Part shown: piece after piece, positions 1 to 5,459 of the stretch
How the letters are laid out: the number at the start of each line of letters is the position of its first letter
How positions within the stretch are numbered: position 1 is the first letter of the stretch
Source: CALAED01 sp937891035
GTDB taxonomy: Bacteria > Actinomycetota > Actinomycetes > Streptosporangiales > Streptosporangiaceae
Reading direction: 5' to 3'
DNA: 5,946 nt
Assembly: GCA_035642125.1 (NCBI GenBank)
Contig: DASQSZ010000128.1
Coordinates: 1 to 5,946, forward strand
The notes under the pieces: generated by a model
What the model was told of the DNA's origin: nothing
Databases searched by the model: none
The model's input: the letters and a program-made list of their open reading frames with translations, nothing else
Position numbers and translations under genes: made by a program

Positions 1-527
1 CCCGCCGCATCCGGGAACTGCGCGTCGGGCGCGGCATCAGCGGCCGCGCGATCGCCAAGGAGATCGGGGTCACCTCCGGCTTCATCTCCCAGATCGAGCA
101 GGCCGTCGCCACGCCCTCGGTCGCGACGCTGATGAAGCTCGCCGCGGCGCTCGACGTCTCGATGAAGGACTTCTTCGAAGGGGACCGCAAGCCCGGCAAG
201 CTGCTCACCGTCGCACAGCGCGTCTATGACCACGATCCCGAGCTCAACATCGACGAGTCCTACCTCTCGCGCGACCCCAACATGTCCGTCGTGCACATGA
301 AGCTCGCACCCGGCGGCACGACGGGCGAGGAGCCGCTCGTGCACGAAAACGACAGCGAGTTCATCATCGTCATGAAGGGACGGGTGACCGTCCGGCTGGC
401 CGACGAGGAGTTCGTGCTCAAGGTGGGCGACTGCGTCCAGTTCACCGGACGGACCCCGCACAGCGTCCGCAACGCCAACAGAGGCGAGGCCGAGCTGCTT
501 TGGGTCGTGACGCCCTCCACGCCCTGA
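1..527 (+). CDS. XRE-family HTH regulator with C-terminal cupin sensor domain (5' partial)
   Basis: The reading frame is open from base 3 and ends at TGA 525-527, giving 174 residues; the first 10-20 residues lie outside the window. Residues ~1-60 form an XRE/Cro-type helix-turn-helix: IAKEIGVTSGFISQIEQ is the classic pair of helices, followed by the conserved PSVATLMKLAAALDV segment. Residues ~90-170 form a cupin barrel. Its first motif is seen around LVHENDSEFIIVMKG (His, Glu, closing Gly), and its second around GDCVQFTGRTPHSVRNAN (Gly, Pro-His, Asn). This HTH-plus-cupin layout and a total of about 185-195 residues are normal for small cytoplasmic one-component regulators that bind a small metabolite or metal in the cupin. 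It lies 201 bp upstream of, and in the same direction as, the AceE-like gene, so that gene is a plausible target (inference). The ligand cannot be told from sequence. The ATG at 132 is internal, because the HTH is encoded upstream of it. Confidence 0.93.
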   Translation, partial: RRIRELRVGRGISGRAIAKEIGVTSGFISQIEQAVATPSVATLMKLAAALDVSMKDFFEGDRKPGKLLTVAQRVYDHDPELNIDESYLSRDPNMSVVHMKLAPGGTTGEEPLVHENDSEFIIVMKGRVTVRLADEEFVLKVGDCVQFTGRTPHSVRNANRGEAELLWVVTPSTP

Positions 528-565
528 CGGCCCTCTGCAAAGCGCGCGTTTCGGTATCCCGCGGC

Positions 566-605
566 GCGGAAGGTAGCGGAAGGCGGCGGAAGGTGGCGGA
601 AGGCG
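566..605. repeat. Four tandem 10-bp repeats (GCGGAAGGyr) upstream of the AceE-like gene
   Basis: Four head-to-tail decamers run without gaps: GCGGAAGGTA (566-575), GCGGAAGGCG (576-585), GCGGAAGGTG (586-595) and GCGGAAGGCG (596-605). The first eight bases are identical in all four; only the last two vary, and units 2 and 4 are identical. The array lies in the non-coding gap between the regulator stop and the AceE-like start. A 10-bp period puts each unit on nearly the same face of the helix, which would suit cooperative protein binding. Simple slippage in purine-rich DNA is the plain alternative. Role unknown. Confidence 0.85.
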
Positions 606-664
606 GCCGACCAGGTCCGCCGGCTGGGCAGAACGCGCGATTTGTGCGTCACTTTATGGAGCAG

Positions 665-688
665 CATTCCATCGGACATTCCATCGGA
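665..688. repeat. Perfect 12-bp tandem duplication CATTCCATCGGA x2
   Basis: CATTCCATCGGA occurs at 665-676 and again, unchanged and directly adjacent, at 677-688. It stands out because its AT content is well above the surroundings. It lies 41-64 bp before the ATG of the AceE-like gene, where a promoter or operator would be expected. The second copy also forms the left arm of the dyad at 682-703. It may be a two-site direct-repeat operator, for example for the upstream XRE-cupin regulator, but that is inference from position. Confidence 0.85.
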
Positions 689-703
689 CGACGCCGTCCG
701 GTG
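682..703 (+). promoter_or_regulatory. Leader dyad/hairpin just upstream of the AceE-like ribosome binding site
   Basis: CATCGGACG (682-690) and CGTCCGGTG (695-703) pair across the 4-nt loop ACGC, giving nine base pairs including one G-U in RNA. Its core, CGGACG/CGTCCG, is a perfect 6-bp match. The right arm ends seven bases before AGGAG at 711-715. The element could be a dyad operator in DNA or a leader hairpin in mRNA that affects initiation. Hairpins of this size also occur by chance in GC-rich DNA, so only the structure is seen and the function is inferred. Confidence 0.4.
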
Positions 704-710
704 CGGCGGC

Positions 711-722
711 AGGAGTGGGGGA
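711..722 (+). promoter_or_regulatory. Ribosome binding region that fixes the start of the AceE-like gene
   Basis: AGGAG at 711-715 is followed by a second purine tract, GGGGGA, at 717-722. The latter lies six bases before ATG 729-731, a normal Shine-Dalgarno distance. Together they support ATG 729 over the in-frame TTG at 642, whose extra 29 residues would run through the tandem duplication and hairpin and do not look like part of this protein family. Confidence 0.6.
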
Positions 723-728
723 TCCCGC

Positions 729-3065
729 ATGACGAACCCGGCTGTCGGTGCGGTGGACACCGCGGACGTGGCCGATCCCGAGCTGGACGCCCTGCGTGAG
801 TTGGAAAGCCGGGTGCTGTGGCTGTCATCGGCGATGATCTATCACGCCAACCGGGTGCGCCCAAACCCGTCCGGCCTGAAGGTGGGCGGCCATCAGGCGT
901 CGTCGGCGTCCATGGTGTCGATGATGACCTCGATGTGGTTCCGGCACCTGCGGCCGGAGGACCGGGTGTCGGTCAAGCCGCACGCGTCGCCCGTGCTGCA
1001 TGCGATCAACTACCTGCTCGGCCGGCTCGACGCGTCGTACCTGCCGCGATTGCGGGAGTTCGGCGGGCTGCAGAGCTATCCAAGCCGGTCCAAAGACCCC
1101 GACCCGGTGGACTACTCGACCGGGTCGGTGGGGATCGGGGCGACCGCGCCGATCTGGGGCGCGCTGGCACGGCGCTATCTGAACACCGTGACCGGCGAGG
1201 GCGGAACTGGCCGTCAGTACTCACTGCTGGGGGACGCGGAGCTGGACGAGGGCGCGGTGTGGGAGGCGGTGCTCGACCCCGCCGTCGCCGACCTGGGTGA
1301 GATCGTATGGGTGGTCGATCTGAACCGGCAGTCCCTGGATCGGATCGTGCCGAACATCGCCGCGGGCAAGCTGGCCGGCATGTTCGAGGCCGCGGGCTGG
1401 CAGGTGATCACGCTCAAGTACGGGCAGCTGCTGAAGGAGTTGTTCGACCGGCCCGGCGGAGCCGAGCTGCGGCGGCGGATCGATGAGATGACCAACCCGG
1501 AGTATCAGCGGCTGCTGCGCTGCGACGGCGCCGAGCTGCGCCGGCGCATTCCCGGCACCGGTACCGGCGCGGGCGCGATCGCCGAACTGCTGAGCCGGCT
1601 GGACGACGCCACCTTGGTCGAGGCGGTCGCCAACCTCGGCGGCCACGACCTCGCCGCGCTGGATACGGCGTTCGAGGCCATCGACGACTCCCGTCCGACG
1701 ATCATTTTCGCCTACACCATCAAGGGATACGGTCTGGCGATCAAGGGGCACCCGCAGAACCATTCGGCGGTGCTGACCGAGGCGCAGATGCGCGACCTGG
1801 CCGCGCGGACCGGGTCGGACCTGGACGACCCGTGGCGAGGGTTCGCCGCCGGCAGCCCCCCGTACGCGCTGTGCGCGCGGGCGGCGGAGCGGCTGCGGCG
1901 GCCGGAACCGCACCCGCTGCGGCCGCCGGCGCTGCCCGCCGACATGGGCCGTACCCCGTCGGGGACGCTCACGACGCAGGCGGCGCTGGGGCGGGCGCTG
2001 CTTGACCTGACCCGGGCGGCGCCACAGGCCGCGCGCCGGGTGGTGACGGTGAGCCCGGACGTCAGCTCCTCGACCAACCTGGGCGGATGGGTGAACAAGG
2101 TGGGGGTGTGGTCGGCGAGCGAGCGACCCGACTGGTTCGCCGACGACGCCGACACGATCCTGCACTGGCGGGAGAAGCCGACGGGCCAGCACATCGAGCT
2201 GGGCATCGCAGAGGTCAACATGGTGAGCCTGCTGGGGGAGCTGGGCGCCACGTGGAGCCGATGGGGCCAGCCGCTGCTGCCGATCGGGGTGCTGTACGAC
2301 CCGTTCGTCGAACGAGCCCTTGAGCCGTGGTCCTACGGCATCTACGCCGGCGGCCAGTCCATCCTGATCGGCACCCCGTCCGGGGTCTCGTTGGCACCGG
2401 AGGGCGGGGCGCACCAGTCCATCAAGACTCCCTCCATCGGGCTTGAGCAGCCGGGCTGCGTCACCTATGAGCCGGCCTTCGCGATCGACACCGAATGGAC
2501 GCTGCTGGCCTGCCTGTCCCGCCTCGGCCGGCCGGACGGCACGTCGGCCTACCTGCGCCTGTCGACCAGGCCGGTCGACCAGTCGCTGGCGGCCGTGCCC
2601 GCCGACCCGGCCGCGAGGGAGCGCCGGCGGCGCCAGGTCGTCGCCGGTGCCTATACGCTGCGGCGGCGGGACGACGCCAGGGTGACCATCGCCGCGATGG
2701 GCGCGGTGGTGCCGGCCGCCCTCTCGGCGGCTGAGCGGCTGGCGGCGGCCGGCGTTCCGGCCGACGTGGTCTGCGTGACCAGCCCCGATCTGCTGTACCG
2801 GGCGGTGCGCGCCCGCCAGGGCCACGAGCGGGCCGAGTCGTGGATCCTGGACCAGGTGTTTCCGGCCGAGCGGGCCGCGCCGCTGGTCACCGTCCTCGAC
2901 GGCCATCCCCACACCCTGGCCTTCCTGGCCACCGTCAACCGGGTCGCGACCACCGCTCTGGGCGTGACGCGGTTCGGCCAGTCCGGTTCCATCGAGGACG
3001 TGTACCGCTATCACGGCCTCGACCCCGACAGCATCATCCGCGCCGCCCTCGACCTCGTCGGCTGA
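729..3065 (+). CDS. AceE-like/transketolase-superfamily ThDP enzyme (homodimeric 2-oxoacid dehydrogenase E1 paralogue)
   Basis: This 778-residue, probably cytoplasmic enzyme has the AceE domain order: ThDP pyrophosphate-binding domain (~20-370), pyrimidine-binding domain (~410-620) and transketolase-like C-terminal domain (~640-778). Visible cofactor residues are His55 in VGGHQAS, His85 in KPHASP, the Mg/ThDP motif GDAELDE (168-174) with Asn199 in DLNRQSLD, IKGYG at 331-335 followed by His341 and His345, and Glu495 in ELGIAE, the position of the glutamate that activates ThDP. From recalled sequences it resembles the ~780-800-residue proteins in Burkholderia and others labelled 'transketolase', which share EGGAHQSI (558-565). 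True AceE is ~890-920 residues and has a His-rich HEDGHSH stretch here. The N-terminus is ~50 residues shorter than AceE before His55. No E2 or E3 lies next to it on this strand. Class assignment (ThDP-dependent C-C bond cleavage or transfer) is firm; substrate (pyruvate, 2-oxobutyrate, other 2-oxoacid or ketose) is not known. ATG 729 was chosen for its ribosome binding site. Confidence 0.9.
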   Translation: MTNPAVGAVDTADVADPELDALRELESRVLWLSSAMIYHANRVRPNPSGLKVGGHQASSASMVSMMTSMWFRHLRPEDRVSVKPHASPVLHAINYLLGRLDASYLPRLREFGGLQSYPSRSKDPDPVDYSTGSVGIGATAPIWGALARRYLNTVTGEGGTGRQYSLLGDAELDEGAVWEAVLDPAVADLGEIVWVVDLNRQSLDRIVPNIAAGKLAGMFEAAGWQVITLKYGQLLKELFDRPGGAELRRRIDEMTNPEYQRLLRCDGAELRRRIPGTGTGAGAIAELLSRLDDATLVEAVANLGGHDLAALDTAFEAIDDSRPTIIFAYTIKGYGLAIKGHPQNHSAVLTEAQMRDLAARTGSDLDDPWRGFAAGSPPYALCARAAERLRRPEPHPLRPPALPADMGRTPSGTLTTQAALGRALLDLTRAAPQAARRVVTVSPDVSSSTNLGGWVNKVGVWSASERPDWFADDADTILHWREKPTGQHIELGIAEVNMVSLLGELGATWSRWGQPLLPIGVLYDPFVERALEPWSYGIYAGGQSILIGTPSGVSLAPEGGAHQSIKTPSIGLEQPGCVTYEPAFAIDTEWTLLACLSRLGRPDGTSAYLRLSTRPVDQSLAAVPADPAARERRRRQVVAGAYTLRRRDDARVTIAAMGAVVPAALSAAERLAAAGVPADVVCVTSPDLLYRAVRARQGHERAESWILDQVFPAERAAPLVTVLDGHPHTLAFLATVNRVATTALGVTRFGQSGSIEDVYRYHGLDPDSIIRAALDLVG

Positions 3066-3080
3066 GAGAGCGCGCGGCCG

Positions 3081-3113
3081 CACCGCCGCACCGCCGCGCT
3101 ATCGGGCTATCGG
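3081..3113. repeat. Two short 8-bp tandem duplications in the convergent intergenic gap
   Basis: CACCGCCG is repeated at 3081-3088 and 3089-3096, and GCTATCGG at 3098-3105 and 3106-3113. Each pair is perfect and gapless. The block is framed by the inverted octamers GCGCGGCC (3072-3079) and GGCCGCGC (3113-3120), with a 33-nt loop. It is non-coding on both strands. Replication slippage is the simplest origin; no function is evident. Confidence 0.7.
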
Positions 3114-3138
3114 GCCGCGCCGCCGCCGCTGTCGTGCT

Positions 3139-3174
3139 CCGTGCGGGGCACGGCGCACCGCGATCGGTCGCGGT
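3139..3174. terminator. Double hairpin between convergent genes, likely bidirectional terminator
   Basis: Two perfect inverted repeats lie three bases apart. The first is CCGTGC-GGG-GCACGG (3139-3153, 6-bp stem). The second is ACCGCGA-TCGG-TCGCGGT (3157-3174, 7-bp stem, 4-nt loop). The right base of the second stem is the last base of the minus-strand TAA stop, so this hairpin begins immediately after the E2 gene. The pair also lies downstream of the AceE-like gene, which ends at 3065. There is no clear T-tract on either side. Actinomycete terminators often lack one, so termination in both directions is plausible but unproven. Confidence 0.55.
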
Positions 3175-4472
3175 TACAGCCGGGCCAGTGCGCCGGCGGG
3201 GTTCTCGATGGCGTCGGCGACGCTTCGCATGAAGCCGGCGGCGGTCCCGCCGTCGCAGATCCGGTGGTCGAAGACGAACGACATCTGGGCGATCTTGCGC
3301 ACGCGAATCTCGCCGTTCACGGCCCACGGGCGGTCGATGATCCGCCCGAGGCCGAGGATCGCGACCTGGGGATGATGGATGATCGCGGCGCTGCCGTCGA
3401 CGCCGAACACGCCGTAGTTGTTGAACGTGAACGTGCCGCCCGTGAGATCCTCGGGGGCGAGCTGGCCTTCCCGCGCCTTCCGCGTCACGTCGCGGATCCG
3501 CTCATCCAGCTGTGCGGTCGACAGCGATTCGGCACCCATGATGACCGGGACGACGAGTCCCCGCCGCCCCTGGGCGGCGATCCCGAGGTTGATCCGGTCG
3601 AACTCCACGATCTCCTGGCGCTCGGTGTCCAGGCGGGAGTTCAGGACGGGGTACTCCTTGAGCGCCATGACCACGAACCGGGCGAGGTAGGAGAGCAGGC
3701 CGGGGCCGGGATCGCTTGGCCTGCGCGCGCTTTCTCGCAGCTCGACCAGTGCGGTCGCGTCCACGTCCACCCACACCGTGGCCTCGGGAATCTCGGACCG
3801 GCTGCGGGTGAGCGCGGAGGACATCGCCTTCTGGAAGCCGTTCAGCGGCGTCCGCCGTTCGCCCGTGCCCGGCGACGGCATGCTCGGCAGGCCCTGGGTG
3901 CCGCGCACCGCGCGCTCGACGTCCGCGCCGGTGATCAGGCCGCCGGGGCCCGTCCCTTCGAGCACGCCGATGTCCACGCCTCGCTCGCGGGCGCGCCTGC
4001 GGACCAGTGGAGAAGCGACGCGGGGCACGCGTCCGTGCTGCGCCGGGTTTTGCCGCGCAGGGGTCTGCCGAGCTGGGGCCTGCTGAGCTGGGGTCTGCCG
4101 AGCTGGGGTCTGCTGAGCCGCCGCCCGCGGCCGGCGGCGCCGGCCAGATCCACCCGACGCGCTGGAGCCATAACCGACGAGCACGTTGCCGGACCCGCCC
4201 CGTCCCTCCTCGCGACGGACATCGCCGTCGCCCGGCGGCTCCACCGAAAGGAGCGGCGTGCCGACGTCGATGGTCTGGCCCGCCTTGGCGTGCAGGCGGG
4301 TGACCCGGCCGCCGAAGGGGGTGGGCACCTCGACCACCGCCTTGGCGGTCTCGACCTCGGCGACCGGCTGGTCGACCACGACCTCGTCGCCCTCGGCGAC
4401 CAGCCAGCGGACGAGTTCGGCCTCGGTCAGCCCTTCGCCCAAGTCCGGGAGCACGAAGGTGTGCGCGTTCAC
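3174..4472 (-). CDS. bkdC: Dihydrolipoamide acyltransferase, E2 of a branched-chain-type 2-oxoacid dehydrogenase complex
   Basis: E2 accepts the acyl group from E1 on a swinging lipoyl arm and transfers it to CoA, and it forms the core of the complex. The protein has 432 residues. A lipoyl domain (~4-78) begins FVLPDLGEGLTEAE and carries the lipoylated lysine at Lys44 in VETAKAVVEVP. A flexible linker (~79-147) is rich in Gly, Arg, Gln, Pro and Ala. A peripheral-subunit-binding domain (~148-190) runs from RVPRVASPLVRRRARE to GADVERAV. The catalytic domain (~205-432) ends with DHRICDGG, where His403 and Asp407 are the active-site pair. There is one lipoyl domain, as in many BkdC proteins. The start is GTG at 4472-4470, which overlaps the E1-beta stop as GTGA and has GGGAGGA just upstream. 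The lower-probability alternative is a pyruvate-type E2. The symbol follows the mycobacterial BkdC; Streptomyces uses bkdH for some copies. Confidence 0.93.
   Translation of the reverse strand: MNAHTFVLPDLGEGLTEAELVRWLVAEGDEVVVDQPVAEVETAKAVVEVPTPFGGRVTRLHAKAGQTIDVGTPLLSVEPPGDGDVRREEGRGGSGNVLVGYGSSASGGSGRRRRPRAAAQQTPARQTPAQQAPARQTPARQNPAQHGRVPRVASPLVRRRARERGVDIGVLEGTGPGGLITGADVERAVRGTQGLPSMPSPGTGERRTPLNGFQKAMSSALTRSRSEIPEATVWVDVDATALVELRESARRPSDPGPGLLSYLARFVVMALKEYPVLNSRLDTERQEIVEFDRINLGIAAQGRRGLVVPVIMGAESLSTAQLDERIRDVTRKAREGQLAPEDLTGGTFTFNNYGVFGVDGSAAIIHHPQVAILGLGRIIDRPWAVNGEIRVRKIAQMSFVFDHRICDGGTAAGFMRSVADAIENPAGALARL
4038..4112 (-). repeat. Five 15-bp/pentapeptide repeats in the E2 linker
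   Basis: Residues 121-145 of the E2 are five tandem pentapeptides of pattern Q-x-P-A-[R/Q]: QTPAR, QTPAQ, QAPAR, QTPAR, QNPAQ. At DNA level the 15-bp units are clear on the + strand at 4062-4076, 4077-4091, 4092-4106 and 4107-4121, with a decayed copy at 4047-4061. The units at 4062 and 4092 are identical, suggesting duplication of a 30-bp pair. Pro/Ala-rich linkers of this kind let the lipoyl domain swing between active sites, so copy number can vary with little cost. Confidence 0.85.
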
Positions 4473-5458
4473 GAGTCCTCCCACTGCAGGTCGTCGACGG
4501 CATCGAGGACGCGGTCCACATCCGGCAGGTGGAACCTCTCCAGCTTGGGCGGGGGGTAGGGGATGTCGAACCCGGTCACCCGCCGGATCGGCGCCGCCAG
4601 ATAGTGGAAGCACCGGTCGGTCACGCGAGCGACGATCTCCGATGACACGCTGGCGAAGCCGCTGGCCTCGGCCACTACGACGGCGCGTCCGGTAGATCGC
4701 ACGGCGTCGCAGACCGTCTGGTCGTCGAACGGCACCAGCGAGCGCAGGTCGACTACCTGAAGGCTGCGGCCCTCCTGGGCAGCCACGTCCGCCGCCTCCA
4801 GTGCCAGCGGAACCGTCGGGCCGTAGGCGATCAGCGTCGCGTCCGTGCCGTCCCGGCGGATCGCGGCGGTCCCGATCGGGGGAACGCCCGCACCGAGCGC
4901 CGCCTGTTCCTTGCTCCAATAGAGCTTCTTGGGCTCGAAGAAGATCACCGGGTCGGCCGACGTGATCGCCTGCCGCAACAGGCCGTACGCGTCGGCCACG
5001 GTCGATGGCGTCACGACGTGCAGCCCCGGCGTGTGCGCGAAGTACGCCTCCGAGGAGTCGCTGTGGTGCTCGACGCCGCCGATCCCGCCGGCGTACGGGA
5101 TGCGGATGACGATCGGCAGGGCGACCTGGCCGCGCGTCCGGTTTCGCATCTTGGCGACGTGGCTGACGACCTGCTCGAACGCCGGGTACGCGAAGGCGTC
5201 GAACTGCATCTCCACCACGGGCCGCATCCCGTTCATCGCCATGCCGACGGCCACGCCGACGATGCCGGCCTCCGCCAGCGGCGTGTCGAAGCACCGGGCG
5301 TCGCCGAACTCGGCGGTGAGCCCGTCGGTGATCCGGAAGACCCCGCCCAGCGGTCCGACGTCCTCGCCGAACATCACGACCGACTCATCCTCGGCCATGG
5401 CATCGCGCAGCGCGCGGGTGAGGGCCTGCGCCATCGTGAGCGTCTCGGGCTGGTTCAT
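4469..5458 (-). CDS. bkdB: 2-oxoacid dehydrogenase E1 component, beta subunit (branched-chain type)
   Basis: Together with E1-alpha this forms the alpha2-beta2 ThDP enzyme that decarboxylates 2-oxoacids and reductively acylates the E2 lipoyl group. The protein has 329 residues, close to the usual 325-340. The N-terminal pyrimidine-binding domain includes FGEDVGPLGGVFRIT (30-44) and Glu63 in TPLAEAGIVG, the position of the glutamate that contacts the ThDP aminopyrimidine. The sequence IGGVEHHSDSSEAYFAH (126-142) and the later VIFFEPKKLYW are typical of actinobacterial BkdB rather than of pyruvate-specific subunits. The C-terminal transketolase-like domain follows from ~200. ATG at 5458-5456 was chosen because MNQPETLTMAQAL is the family N-terminus; the frame is open further upstream, but that translation is Arg/Ser-rich and overlaps E1-alpha. 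It is 1 nt downstream of E1-alpha and overlaps E2 by 4 nt. Substrate preference for branched-chain 2-oxoacids is inferred. Confidence 0.94.
   Translation of the reverse strand: MNQPETLTMAQALTRALRDAMAEDESVVMFGEDVGPLGGVFRITDGLTAEFGDARCFDTPLAEAGIVGVAVGMAMNGMRPVVEMQFDAFAYPAFEQVVSHVAKMRNRTRGQVALPIVIRIPYAGGIGGVEHHSDSSEAYFAHTPGLHVVTPSTVADAYGLLRQAITSADPVIFFEPKKLYWSKEQAALGAGVPPIGTAAIRRDGTDATLIAYGPTVPLALEAADVAAQEGRSLQVVDLRSLVPFDDQTVCDAVRSTGRAVVVAEASGFASVSSEIVARVTDRCFHYLAAPIRRVTGFDIPYPPPKLERFHLPDVDRVLDAVDDLQWEDS
4476..4482 (-). promoter_or_regulatory. Ribosome binding site for the E2 GTG start
   Basis: Read on the minus strand, GGGAGGA at 4482-4476 lies inside the last codons of E1-beta, with three bases between it and GTG at 4472. 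It is the strongest Shine-Dalgarno match in the window and supports the GTG as the E2 start. With the GTGA stop-start overlap it points to coupled translation and near-equal output of E1-beta and E2. Confidence 0.65.
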
Positions 5459-5459
5459 G

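Noticed and set aside
641..660. Possible promoter (TTGTGC and TTTATG) before the AceE-like gene
   Set aside because: The spacing between the two hexamer-like elements is only 5 bp, far from the usual 16-18 bp. No convincing -35/-10 pair could be placed in the gap.
642..728. TTG at 642 as an upstream start for the AceE-like gene
   Set aside because: The added 29 residues translate non-coding repeat DNA, do not resemble the family, and TTG has no good ribosome binding site; ATG 729 does.
1458..1550. GAELRRRI occurring twice in the AceE-like enzyme (residues 244-251 and 267-274)
   Set aside because: The two copies align with different, unrelated segments of AceE-family proteins and use different codons, so this looks like chance similarity rather than an internal duplication.
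1221..3083. Long open frame (620 codons) on the minus strand opposite the AceE-like gene
   Set aside because: Its translation is Arg/Gly/Pro-rich low-complexity sequence without domains, and it lies fully opposite a gene with clear catalytic motifs. Long antisense frames are expected in GC-rich coding DNA.
3141..4559. Long open frame (472 codons) on the plus strand opposite the E2 gene
   Set aside because: It is antisense to a complete E2 with lipoyl, subunit-binding and catalytic motifs. The repeated LPSWGLLSWG stretch is just the complement of the pentapeptide repeat DNA.
4473..5294. Continuous open frame from inside E1-beta into E2, as if a fusion protein
   Set aside because: The upstream part is an out-of-frame shadow of E1-beta. 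A Shine-Dalgarno and GTG start sit exactly where the lipoyl domain begins.
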